DNA of 56,700 nucleotides, taken from the NCBI GenBank assembly GCA_023228025.1, contig JALOCD010000008.1, positions 1 to 56,700 on the forward strand, read 5' to 3'. Below, one piece after another: positions 17,789-25,458 of the stretch. Below the pieces are notes generated by a model, which was not told the DNA's origin, did no database searches, and saw only the letters and a list, made by a program, of their open reading frames with translations. The position numbers were made by a program, and so were the translations under genes. Source of the stretch: Prolixibacteraceae bacterium. Its GTDB lineage: Bacteria; Bacteroidota; Bacteroidia; Bacteroidales; Prolixibacteraceae. Positions within the stretch are counted from its first letter, which is position 1. Every line of letters starts with the position of its first letter.

Positions 17789-17900
17789 GGAAGCTACACG
17801 CAGGGGCGGACTGCGGGCGATTCCCTGTCAAGTCGAAAAGCAGCTCGGGCGGAAAGATGCACACCGAAAACCACCGCTGCCGCACTTGACGGGTAGCTGA
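17789..17900 (-). repeat. attC-like hairpin element, copy B
   Basis: A 112-bp imperfect palindrome between the LuxR-type gene and the redoxin gene. Outer arms are GAAGCTAC and GTAGCTGA; inner arms CCCTGTCAAGT and ACTTGACGGG; then AGCTCGGGCGG against CCACCGCTGC around a loop near AAAGATGCACACC. It shares most positions with copy A. Flanking bases on the redoxin side read GGTAACG and on the other side GTTGTGGGC, reminiscent of Bacteroidota cassette junctions. Confidence 0.65.
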
Positions 17901-17947
17901 AGTTGTGGGCTGGGTTCATTTTTTTTTCAAGTCGTCACCAAACGTTT

Positions 17948-18970
17948 CTATTTCATATTTACAATATCTCTTCTTGAGCTAACATTCAATTTTGAATATA
18001 TACTACTAACATGAGATTTTACAGTACTCAATCCAATGTTAAAATGATTAGAGATTTCTTGATTGGTCGCTCCGTCCTGAAGAAATTCATAAATTTTCCT
18101 TTCTTGGATACTTAGCTTTTCAAAGTTTTTGGACTTTTTTAATCTGAGTTTGCCAAGAAAAAATCCAATAACAGTTAAAATGAATGCCAAAATTACGCTA
18201 ATTACTATTAGATAAGAATTGCTGTTTATTGGCAATTGTTTTGCAAATGTCTTGAAATAAGCATTATCCTGATTTTTCCATCTTTTGATATAAGATTTGT
18301 AGAAATCCATATTCGACAAATAATTTGACTCAAATTTAGTTTTGTATATTGCAAATAAAGAAACAAGAAAATTATTTGACGAATCTGCAATTAAAAGTAA
18401 ATCTTTATGTAATTGGGCTTCAATCAGTAATCGTTTTGATGCTGAACTTTCTGAAGCAATACTATCTGCCTTAAAAACCATTTCACTTATTTGCTGGAAA
18501 GCAGTGTTCGCTTCTGAGTTTCCATAAGTCACATATTTGAATGGAGGGTATGATGAATTGCTTTTCAATTGAATATTTGAAAAACAATTTGCAATTAAAA
18601 ACAGATGATTTTCGTCTTTGCCTCCAATAATTAAAGTCGCAGGAGTATCTCTTTTTTTTATAATATGTAATCGATACAAGTTTTCTTCTTTGGGTAAAAA
18701 ATCAATATTGAATTTAAAGTAACCAAGACTGTCTATTACAGTCTTGGCTAAAATCATTTCATTTGACATTACATACATTTCAGCAAATGTTGGAATATGT
18801 GATAGATAGATAACTGAATCCCAAGTATTGTCAATAGATATATTTCCTGAAATATGAGAGCTCGATTTATTTTGCCCGTTACATGTAATAGGAATTATTA
18901 TATATAGAAATATTGTTGTGAGAATATACCTAAAAAACATAACTATCATATTTTCAGCACTATTCAACAA
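17948..18970 (-). CDS. Membrane-anchored LuxR-type regulator
   Basis: A 340-aa protein combining an exported sensor region with an intracellular DNA-binding domain. A hydrophobic N-terminus (FFRYILTTIFLYIIIPITC) acts as signal or anchor. Residues ~35-245 lie outside; their start resembles the beta-rich domain of Bacteroidota thiol/redoxin proteins (GNISIDNTWDSVIYLSH). One membrane helix spans ~252-272. The C-terminal ~60 residues are a LuxR/GerE helix-turn-helix (LSIQERKIYEFLQDGATNQE, then FNIGLSTVKSHVSSIYSKL). The ATG overlaps the 3' end of the secreted-protein gene by 11 bp, so the two are coupled. M8 (MIVMFF) is an alternative start. AT-rich, probably mobile. Confidence 0.8.
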   Translation of the reverse strand: MLNSAENMIVMFFRYILTTIFLYIIIPITCNGQNKSSSHISGNISIDNTWDSVIYLSHIPTFAEMYVMSNEMILAKTVIDSLGYFKFNIDFLPKEENLYRLHIIKKRDTPATLIIGGKDENHLFLIANCFSNIQLKSNSSYPPFKYVTYGNSEANTAFQQISEMVFKADSIASESSASKRLLIEAQLHKDLLLIADSSNNFLVSLFAIYKTKFESNYLSNMDFYKSYIKRWKNQDNAYFKTFAKQLPINSNSYLIVISVILAFILTVIGFFLGKLRLKKSKNFEKLSIQERKIYEFLQDGATNQEISNHFNIGLSTVKSHVSSIYSKLNVSSRRDIVNMK

Positions 18971-19397
18971 ATGAAGTTTGGATTCTTATATTTCCAGTTG
19001 CTTCTGATGGAATGATTTTAACCTTCCAGCTCCCAGCCTGGGGTTCATTCAACCTTTTTCGGATATTTCCGTTAACCATCTCTTTTTTCTCTGAATTTAA
19101 TTGTGTTCCTACAGTAAAATTTCCCTGTTTTGTATCATTTGGGTCATATACCTCAATGGTAATCTTGCCGTAAGTTACCGAACTCATAATCATTAATTCA
19201 AATTTTTGTGTTTTCTGTTTAATACTAATAATAACCTCTTCTGGCTTTGAATCTTTTTCTAACCTTATAGTTCGTTGTAAATCTTCCATAGTCTCTGAAC
19301 TTTTAGAAGAGGAAACCTTAACTTCTTGACTCTGTCCAAGGACTGTTAAGGAAAAGATTAATGCAATAATAACTAAATAAGCTGTTCGTGTTTTCAT
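18960..19397 (-). CDS. Secreted hypothetical protein, partner of the LuxR-type regulator
   Basis: A 145-aa protein whose signal peptide starts at 19397 (MKTRTAYLVIIALIFSLTVL, cleavage after LGQ). An in-frame ATG 60 bp further upstream (19457) would precede a non-hydrophobic extension, so I reject it. The mature part begins with a Ser/Glu-rich linker and continues as beta strands (FELMIMSSVTYGKITIEVYD, SWKVKIIPSEATGNIRIQTS), consistent with a small jelly-roll or Ig-like fold. It overlaps the LuxR-type gene by 11 bp. Possibly a periplasmic input or target of that regulator; this is inference only. Confidence 0.7.
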   Translation of the reverse strand: MKTRTAYLVIIALIFSLTVLGQSQEVKVSSSKSSETMEDLQRTIRLEKDSKPEEVIISIKQKTQKFELMIMSSVTYGKITIEVYDPNDTKQGNFTVGTQLNSEKKEMVNGNIRKRLNEPQAGSWKVKIIPSEATGNIRIQTSFVE

Positions 19398-19804
19398 AAT
19401 TTTATAATTTAAAAGTTTAACAATATTGATGACAAAACTATTGTGAAACTTCGTCAAATAGAAAAATCAGTAGAACGAAAAAGGTCTAACCAAGGTATGA
19501 AAAAAGGCTAAAATTCGATGTCATATGGTTAATTGTGTCTACTTGTCTTAAATGTGTGCTAACAACCATATAGCTTCTAGTGCCGCAATAACCTTGCCCA
19601 TAACTCGTTTATATGTATGGGGAAATAGTGTCTAGCATCCTTATTTGGTCGGGTTTGTATGGTTTTCGTCAGCAATACAAAAGTAAACATACCTAATAAT
19701 ATTTGAATACCAAAGCTTTAGGCAGGCAAATTGTGCAGTGCAGACTTGGGGGATGCGGTTTGTATCTGCATTTTTCGCACCACTGTGATCGGTGGCTACC
19801 AATA
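19398..19804. other. Non-coding stretch upstream of the cassette genes
   Basis: No convincing gene. Around 19545-19605 the minus strand reads AGAAGCTATATGG then TTGTTAGCAC, somewhat like the outer arm and junction of the attC-like elements, so an older or diverged cassette boundary may lie here. Beyond 19640 only scattered AT-rich sequence leads into the palindromic array. Confidence 0.35.
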
Positions 19805-20367
19805 TTTCGGCTAAAGCCGTGGTGGTATATGTGCGCATTTGGTCAACGCCATAAATACAACGCTAGTCAATTGTCCATTTTGCGGTATTTCAGTCGTTTG
19901 GATTATGGCGGGTTCGCAATTCGTCCGACCCGACTAGCCGTAGCCTTCATGCTACGGACATGAAAACCGCCATCCAAGCACGGGCTTCAGCCCAAATTGG
20001 TCGCCAACGTTTCGGCTAAAGCCGTTCCCGTGATAATCATTCAATCGTCAACGCCATAAATGGCGTTGCTAGTCAATTCCCATTTTGCGGTATTTCAGTC
20101 GTTTGGATTATGGCGGGTTCGCAATTCTCCTGACCTGACTAGCCGTAGCCTTCATGCTACGGACATGAAAACCGCCAACCATGCATGGGCTTCAGCCCAA
20201 ATTGGTCGTCAAGGTTTCGGCTAAAGCCGTTCCCGTGATAATCATTCAATCGTCAACGCCATAAATGGCGTTGCTAGTCAATTCCCATTTTGCGGTATTT
20301 CAGTCGTTTGGATTATGGCGGTTTAGCAACTCTCCCGACCTGACTAGCCGTAGCCTTCAGGCTACGG
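19805..20367. repeat. 205-bp-period array of REP-like palindromes
   Basis: Two full and one partial unit with a period of exactly 205 bp: CGGCTAAAGCCG recurs from 19808, 20013 and 20218, and the CCGTAGCC...GGCTACGG-type stem at 19938, 20143 and 20348. Each unit carries several short perfect or near-perfect stems (CGGCTAAAGCCG, AACGCCATAAATGGCGTT, GGGCTTCAGCCC, CCGTAGCCTTCATGCTACGG). Unit 1 is the most diverged; units 2 and 3 are almost identical. It lies 130 bp upstream of a Y1 transposase, the arrangement expected for a REP-associated transposase and its substrate. Confidence 0.85.
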
Positions 20368-20499
20368 ACAATGGACAACGGATAACGGATACGGGATACA
20401 GGGTATGGGGGTACGAGTTAAAGGCACGCGCATTATTAAAATTCATAGAAAATCCGTAAATTGATATTGTCTTAATCCTAAATACACAACCACCTAATT

Positions 20500-20949
20500 A
20501 TGTCCTACATCAAGGTTTATGTCCATTTCGTATGGTCAACAAAAGAGAGATACCCATTCTTGAATGATTCCATTCGCAATCAGCTGTTTGCACATATTCG
20601 TGACAATGCCAAAAAGAAAAATATCTACATCGATTTCATTAATGGCTATACCGATCATGTTCACATACTTGTTTCACTAAACGATGATTTAAGCATTGGC
20701 AAAATAGCCCAGCTAATAAAGGGGGAGTCATCACATTGGATCAATCAGTTGCAATTGACTGCCGGTAAATTTGAATGGCAGGATGAATATCTGGCTATTG
20801 GCGTTGGCGATGATAAGTTGGACATCGTACGAAATTACATCGCGAAACAACCCGAACATCATAAAAAAGTTTCGTGTGCCGATGAATACAATAAATTCAT
20901 TGAGCGTTATGGTTTTGATATTGTCAGGTCAAATACAGAAAGCCCATAG
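20500..20949 (+). CDS. IS200/RAYT-like Y1 transposase (TnpA)
   Basis: A 149-aa HUH single-strand transposase. The HUH motif is HVHIL (residues ~69-73) after the family-typical start YIKVYVHFVWSTKERYPF. The catalytic tyrosine stands in RNYIAKQPEHHKK (~125). Length and both motifs are intact, so it may be active. No TnpB is present. The 205-bp palindrome array lies directly upstream, and the gene ends 7 bp before a truncated copy of the PorP-like gene. IS200-type elements lack terminal inverted repeats and use subterminal hairpins, so the ends cannot be fixed by eye. Confidence 0.88.
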   Translation: MSYIKVYVHFVWSTKERYPFLNDSIRNQLFAHIRDNAKKKNIYIDFINGYTDHVHILVSLNDDLSIGKIAQLIKGESSHWINQLQLTAGKFEWQDEYLAIGVGDDKLDIVRNYIAKQPEHHKKVSCADEYNKFIERYGFDIVRSNTESP

Positions 20950-20956
20950 CCCTCTG

Positions 20957-21070
20957 CTAAAAATACCTGGCCGCGTACCTTTTGGCTCGCTTGGTATTGT
21001 GGAACTCATAATTGATGGTGAATTCGTGGGTTCCTGAGTTGATCATATTTTCGTGGAAGGTTGTCAGGTC
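20957..21070 (-). pseudogene. Duplicated 3' end of the PorP/SprF-like gene
   Basis: These 114 bp match the last 114 bp of the PorP-like gene (22207-22320) with scattered changes. They encode DLTTFHENMINSGTHEF and the end RAKRYAARYF, ending in TAG where the full copy has TAA. Homology stops at the edge of an inverted-repeat element (21070). No start codon or upstream coding part is present, so it is a remnant. It shows that a second PorP-like gene, or a duplication, once lay here. Confidence 0.85.
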
Positions 21071-21235
21071 CCCCGCTCCCGCGCGATTGCATCGCGTGGT
21101 TGAATGAAAGTTAATTCTTACTTTTAAATTCACAGCAGCACTGCCGATTATGCCGGAGAGAAAGGAATGTTGGACAATATCATTGTTATCAGGTAGAGTG
21201 GAATACCACGCGATGCAATCGCGCGGTAGCGAGGG
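21070..21235. repeat. 30-bp inverted-repeat (MITE-like) element
   Basis: Inverted repeats of 30 bp at 21070-21099 and 21206-21235 agree at 28 positions. Each contains its own palindrome CGCGATTGCATCGCG. They enclose about 106 bp without coding potential. The left arm truncates the PorP-like remnant. Size and form suggest a non-autonomous element or a paired REP (BIME-like) structure. Confidence 0.65.
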
Positions 21236-21269
21236 AGGGCCCAATGGATTTGGAAAAAACCCAGGACTT

Positions 21270-21590
21270 TTACTTTTCGATAGTAAGATAATTGGAGATG
21301 ATTTTTGTGATAAGGACATTATGAAACCTGTCAATAGTATAAATAATATACCAGACAGTTGTCCGGTTCCGGCGATAGGTTAAAACCTTATCTCCATACA
21401 ACTTATGGGTGGAATAAATAGTTCGGAAATGATAAGTTTTGTTTGCCAGCGAAAAACATTTGGCCTCAATATCATCAACATATTGCAGGGCATGTTCAAG
21501 CTCCAGCGGACCTTTTTCCCAGGTTATCAAAGCCGTAAAAATGTTTTTTAAGTCATCGATGGCTTGGTGAGAGATATAGACAGCGGCCAT
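21270..21590 (-). CDS. RelE/ParE-family toxin
   Basis: A 106-aa protein with the RelE/ParE pattern: N-terminal VYISHQAIDDLKNIF, helix pair with YVDDIEAKCFSLA, then strands YRTIY-like HFRTIYSTHKLYGDKVLTYRR and the C-terminal RTTVWYIIYTIDR. ParE members poison gyrase and RelE members cut mRNA; sequence alone does not decide which. Its partner lies 17 bp upstream on the same strand. The pair sits in repeat-rich sequence between the PorP-like gene and its remnant, as is usual for mobile addiction modules. Confidence 0.8.
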   Translation of the reverse strand: MAAVYISHQAIDDLKNIFTALITWEKGPLELEHALQYVDDIEAKCFSLANKTYHFRTIYSTHKLYGDKVLTYRRNRTTVWYIIYTIDRFHNVLITKIISNYLTIEK

Positions 21591-21607
21591 ATTTTATCTA
21601 TGTGCTG

Positions 21608-21817
21608 TTATTTGGTTTGAGGATCGTTTTTGTACAAGGATTTGACATGATTTCTGACCTCGTCAAAACCATCTTTAACTGGAACATATCCTTCAGGGAC
21701 AGGTTCTGAAATCTGGTCAGGTTCAACAAACCGAACGACACCGGGATGGCGGCGAAGTTCAGTAATTAATTTCTGGCCAGCCGCCGTATTTGCTTCAATT
21801 TGAACGGTAACAGTCAT
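21608..21817 (-). CDS. Antitoxin partner of the RelE/ParE-type toxin
   Basis: A 69-aa acidic protein. It begins with a short beta strand and helix (MTVTVQIEANTAAGQKLITE), followed by a Pro/Glu-rich segment (FVEPDQISEPVPEGYVPV) and a C-terminal helix (GFDEVRNHVKSLYK) likely to wrap the toxin. Order (antitoxin first) and 17-bp spacing fit a type II module. The family is not named with certainty. TATATTTG on the minus strand at 21849-21856 is a plausible -7 box. Confidence 0.7.
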   Translation of the reverse strand: MTVTVQIEANTAAGQKLITELRRHPGVVRFVEPDQISEPVPEGYVPVKDGFDEVRNHVKSLYKNDPQTK

Positions 21818-21848
21818 ATTGTTAATGAATTATTTTGAATAAGCATTA

Positions 21849-21856
21849 CAAATATA
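21849..21856 (-). promoter_or_regulatory. -7 box of the toxin-antitoxin operon
   Basis: TATATTTG on the minus strand, 31 bp before the antitoxin ATG, fits TAnnTTTG. No TTG stands at the right distance upstream. Autoregulation by the TA complex would be usual but no operator palindrome is evident. Confidence 0.4.
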
Positions 21857-21996
21857 CAACCATTTTATTTATTGTGTAGGGTGCTTGTAATTGCCAAATA
21901 AAACCAGACGAGTAATAAAAAATTTGCCAACATAAAATGAAGGTTTATACAACACGGTTTTGAGATCAAAAGAATACAGACACTCTCCTATTAAAA

Positions 21997-22205
21997 GCTT
22001 CCAAACGGTTACTTAGCGCCCCGGAATTGATTCCTAATGCTTCCGACCATAATTTAACACTCCAGGGCAGTTACTTAAGGCTTCCAAACCATTATGTAAC
22101 GCTCCGGAACTGTTACCAAGCGTTTCCAAACCTTTACTTAACACTCCGGAACTGTTACCAAGCGTTTCCAAACCATTAGGTAACTCTCCGGAATTAAATT
22201 ATCTG
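21997..22205. repeat. 21-bp-period tandem array abutting the PorP-like stop codon
   Basis: About ten units of 20-22 bp, mostly exactly 21 bp, alternating two types: GYTTCCAAACCNTTACTTAAC and RCTCCGGAACTGTTACCAAGC, so the full period is 42 bp. Units start near 21997, 22017, 22039, 22060, 22080, 22101, 22122, 22143, 22164 and 22185. Those nearest the PorP-like gene are best conserved; distal ones are degraded. The array ends one base before the stop codon of that gene. TTCC and TTAC recur every 21 bp, two helical turns. Confidence 0.85.
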
Positions 22206-22206
22206 T

Positions 22207-23160
22207 TTAAAAATACCTGGCCGTGTACCTCTTAGCGCGCCTGGTGTTGCGGAACTCATAGTTAATCGTGAATTCGTGGGTCCCGGAATTGATCATGTTC
22301 TCGTGAAAGGTTGTCAGGTCAAAGGAGTAGCCAAATCTCAACTGGGCATTGACATTGAACTGAAATGATAGGGCATAGGAGTTTTTCAGTCTGTAGGTGG
22401 CGCCGAACCAGACCCTTTCATAGAGCAGAATATTTGCGGCGAGGTCGAGGTAGGATGGCGTTTGTTCGCTCCACCTGAAAAGCGCCGTGGGTTTTAATTT
22501 CACATTGTCGGCTACAGTAAAAACATAGCCTCCCATGGCATAAGCATGCAATACCTCGCGGTACACCTTTTTGTCAGAATCATCCACAATGTTGTTTTTG
22601 AACAATTTTGGCATGGACATACCCAGGAAAAAAATGTCGCTGTGCCAAAGAACGCCGAATCCAACATTGGGCAACATCTTAAAATCCACATTTTGGGCAA
22701 AAGAGGGATCCAGTGGGTCATTCAGTTCCAAATCGGTGAACCGGGCATGGTAGGTATTGAAACCCGCTTTGATTCCCAAGGCGAGAAATTCGCGGGGTCT
22801 CAAAATGATCCGGTATGCATAATCCGCATAGAGACCGTTTTGGAGAATTGGGCCCCATTTATCATTAACAATGGATAACCCAAGCCCGACATTGAATGAT
22901 TTCATCGGGAAGTGCATGGTAAAAGTGTTGGAGTTTGGGGCTCCTTCCCATCCTACCCATTGGGCCCGCGACAAGGCGCTGAGGGTTAGAACACCAGAGA
23001 TCCCTGCATAGGCAGGCTGGATGGATAATAAATTGGTGAGGTATTGGGTATAAATTGGATCCTGCTGTGATTTCACAGTTTGCGGAAAGGCAGAAAGCAA
23101 TACTATTACCACGGCCACAAGCACAATCGACTTGCGTAAATGAGCTCTTTTCATATTCAA
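22207..23160 (-). CDS. PorP/SprF-family type IX secretion membrane protein
   Basis: Outer-membrane barrel of the PorP/SprF family, which acts in type IX secretion and, for SprF, in export or anchoring of particular surface proteins. It has a signal peptide (LVAVVIVLLSAFPQTVKSQ), then the family signature QDPIYTQYLTNLLSIQPAYAG near the mature N-terminus and the SRAQWVGWEGAPNSNTFTMH segment. The C-terminus (SGTHEFTINYEF) is a typical last barrel strand. 317 aa, normal. No partner adhesin gene is adjacent. ATG two codons later (MKRAH) is an alternative start. Its 3' end is duplicated at 20957 and is abutted by the 21-bp array. Confidence 0.92.
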   Translation of the reverse strand: MNMKRAHLRKSIVLVAVVIVLLSAFPQTVKSQQDPIYTQYLTNLLSIQPAYAGISGVLTLSALSRAQWVGWEGAPNSNTFTMHFPMKSFNVGLGLSIVNDKWGPILQNGLYADYAYRIILRPREFLALGIKAGFNTYHARFTDLELNDPLDPSFAQNVDFKMLPNVGFGVLWHSDIFFLGMSMPKLFKNNIVDDSDKKVYREVLHAYAMGGYVFTVADNVKLKPTALFRWSEQTPSYLDLAANILLYERVWFGATYRLKNSYALSFQFNVNAQLRFGYSFDLTTFHENMINSGTHEFTINYEFRNTRRAKRYTARYF

Positions 23161-23288
23161 AAGGTTAAGGGAATCCTTTTAATAATAAAATGGAAGGATA
23201 AATATAGGTATTTCCTTTGAGAATTAAACATGAAACTTTTATGGTTTGGAAATACTGTTATCTTCGTAAAAATTTTAGATCAAATAAG

Positions 23289-23894
23289 ATGTTTTCAGGA
23301 ATAATTGAAGGAATGGGTACCCTGGTATCTGTTGTAAAAGATCAGGAGAATGTTCATTTTACGCTAAGTTGTGATTTTACAAATGAACTTAAGATCGACC
23401 AAAGTTTATCGCACAATGGGGTATGTCTGACAGTTGTAAGAAAAGAGGGTAGCACTTATACCGTGACGGCCATCAAAGAGACTTTACTCAAAACAAATCT
23501 TGGTGTTTTGAAGGTTGGCGACAAGGTTAACCTGGAGAGAAGCATGAAAATGGATGGCCGGTTAGATGGCCATATCGTTCAGGGACATGTCGATCAAACG
23601 GCGATCTGCAGGGAGGTTGTCGAAGCAGATGGAAGCTGGTATTATACTTTTTCCTACGACTTTGATCCTGAAATGGCCAAAAAGGGCTACATGACAGTTG
23701 AAAAAGGATCCATTACAGTCAACGGAGTGAGTCTTACAGTTGTCAATTCGCAGAAAGACTCATTCCAGGTTGCCATCATACCATATACTTTTGAACACAC
23801 CAATTTTCACGCCATCCAAAAGGGAAGCGTGATCAATCTTGAATTCGATATCATTGGAAAATACCTTAGCAGACTGGCTGAGTTTAGCCGGTAG
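23289..23894 (+). CDS. ribE: Riboflavin synthase, alpha subunit
   Basis: Dismutates two 6,7-dimethyl-8-ribityllumazine molecules to riboflavin. The start is MFSGIIEGMG at 23289, the invariant N-terminus of this enzyme; the ATG at 23217 would add 24 unrelated residues. Two tandem lumazine-binding barrels are visible, with the paired motifs GVCLTVV (~49) and GVSLTVV (~145), and DGHIVQGHVD between them. The C-terminal helix contains NLEFDIIGKYLSRL. 201 aa is the usual length. It stands alone; no other riboflavin gene or FMN riboswitch is seen. Confidence 0.96.
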   Translation: MFSGIIEGMGTLVSVVKDQENVHFTLSCDFTNELKIDQSLSHNGVCLTVVRKEGSTYTVTAIKETLLKTNLGVLKVGDKVNLERSMKMDGRLDGHIVQGHVDQTAICREVVEADGSWYYTFSYDFDPEMAKKGYMTVEKGSITVNGVSLTVVNSQKDSFQVAIIPYTFEHTNFHAIQKGSVINLEFDIIGKYLSRLAEFSR

Positions 23895-23951
23895 TTAGAA
23901 TTGGAAAGAAAAGCGAATGTGAAAATTGGAAAATGTGAAAATGATTCCGGT

Positions 23952-23971
23952 CCCTGAGCGAAGTCGAAGGG
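23952..23971. repeat. REP-like palindrome CCCTGAGCGAAGTCGAAGGG
   Basis: A 20-bp imperfect palindrome of a type dispersed widely in bacterial intergenic regions. It lies 57 bp after the riboflavin synthase stop, in a 378-bp gene-free gap, and could help end transcription. Confidence 0.5.
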
Positions 23972-24079
23972 TAGATTGGGTGACTATGACTGGGAGAGTG
24001 TCACTCTTATAAATACAAGTAGTGGGGTTAAAGTATTTATATTCAGCGTGGAGTCCTGGCAAGGACGACCAATTTTGTA

Positions 24080-24110
24080 ACCCGGGGTGTAGCGAAGCGT
24101 AACCCCGGGT
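24080..24110. repeat. REP-like hairpin in the gap before the dipeptidase
   Basis: ACCCGGGGT and ACCCCGGGT form a perfect 9-bp stem around GTAGCGAAGCGTA, inside a wider inversion CTGGCA...TGCCAG (24056-24121). No gene is credible in 23895-24272; the only other feature noted is the REP-like palindrome at 23952. Confidence 0.55.
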
Positions 24111-24272
24111 AAGCGAATGCCAGAAGATCACCGTCCGCGGTAGCATCTGAAAAAATGTGATAAGATTGTTTCGGACGGAATGAAATAATGATGATTAATG
24201 AACCTTGTCGTGAGGGCATGGCAACAATAATATTTGTCGATTTTTTTAAGCAATTACCTAATTACTACATGA

Positions 24273-25455
24273 ATGAAAAAAACTATTCAGCGGAGTCTGT
24301 CCTTCTCCGTTATACTGCTCTTTGTTACCGGAATCGCCAATGGTAAAGAAACTGTGGAAGCCAAAGCTGCCAGGATTATTAAGGGATGGTTTTGATGTTG
24401 GGAAAAGACAAGATCAGGCAACCTCCGGCACCAAAGTTGATTTTCCCCGGATGAAGGAGGGTGGATTGGATGCCCAATTTTTTGCTGTATTCGTGGCACA
24501 AGGTCCAAGAACACCTGAAGGGAATGCCATTGTGCAAAAAAAAGCTTTGGATATCCTTGCCGCGATTCGTAAAAGCGTTGGCGCCAATCCCGATCAGGCG
24601 GAGATTGCTCTGACTCCCGATGATGCATACAAGTTAAAGGAATTGGACAAGAGAGCCATCTTCATCGGACTCGAAAACGGTTATGCCCTTGGCGATGATG
24701 TTACGCTGATAAAAAAATATTATGATATGGGCATCAGGTACATTACCTTGTGTCACACATCCAACAATGATATTTGCGATTCTTCAACCGACAAGAAAAA
24801 AGGGACAGAATACCATGGTCTCTCTCCTTTCGGGAAGGAAGTTGTGGCTGAAATGAACAAAACCGGAATGATCATAGATGTTTCCCACAGTTCGGATGAA
24901 ACTTTTATGGATGTCATCCGATTAAGTAAAGCGCCTGTCATAGCAAGCCATTCCTGTTCCCGCGCCGTATGCGATCATCCAAGAAATCTCACGGACGATG
25001 ATCTTCGGTCGCTTGCAAAAAATGGGGGAGTCATCCAGATGTGTTTCCTTTCGGACTATGTCAAAAAGCCGGATCCAAATCCGAAAAGAGATTCAGTGAT
25101 GGCCATTGTAAGCAAAAAGTACAACGATTTTCAAGGCCTGAGTAATGAACAATCCAAAGAGGCATACAGGGAATACCGCGAAGCCGGCAGGAAATTCCCA
25201 AACAAACTGGCTACTGTTCAGGATATGGTCAATCACATCGATCATATCGTGAAAGTCATTGGTGTTGATTATGTTGGTATTGGAACAGACTTTGACGGAG
25301 GAGGTGATCTGTCGGGTTGCAGGGATGTGAGTATGATGGGAAACGTAACCCTGGAACTGGTAAAAAGGGGATATTCCGAAAATGAAATCAGGAAAATATG
25401 GGGCGGCAATTTTATGCGTGTCTTCCAAGCGGTTCAGAAATCGGCCACACTTTAA
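24273..25455 (+). pseudogene. M19 (renal-type) dipeptidase, disrupted by an internal deletion
   Basis: Reading from 24273 gives a signal peptide (MKKTIQRSLSFSVILLFVTG) and the usual helix KETVEAKAARI, then stops at 24393. The rest of the enzyme continues in the next frame from about 24373 (LLRDGFDVGKRQ) to 25455. Known M19 sequences have about 17 residues between these parts, containing the metal-binding DTHxD. That stretch is missing and the loss shifts the frame. All later metal or active-site motifs are present: GLENGYALG, DVSHSSDE, ASHSCSRAV and GIGTDFDGGG. A protein started at the internal ATG 24322 would lack both signal peptide and HxD. Either a true inactivation or a sequence error. 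Confidence 0.8.
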
Positions 25456-25458
25456 AAA

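Noticed and set aside
19805..20367. CRISPR array
   Set aside because: The 205-bp period, multi-stem units and near-identical whole units do not fit short repeats with unique spacers; no cas genes.
19641..20459. Several 64-86 aa frames in the palindrome array
   Set aside because: They repeat with the 205-bp DNA period, use the stems as codons and have no protein-like pattern.
20957..21334. 125-aa frame covering the PorP-like remnant
   Set aside because: Only its last 38 residues resemble a protein family; the rest is read through the inverted-repeat element, so it is a remnant plus chance sequence.
21997..22205. CRISPR array
   Set aside because: Units are contiguous 21-mers with no spacers.
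23895..24146. 83-aa minus-strand frame after riboflavin synthase
   Set aside because: Composed of REP-like hairpin sequence; no start context or protein features.
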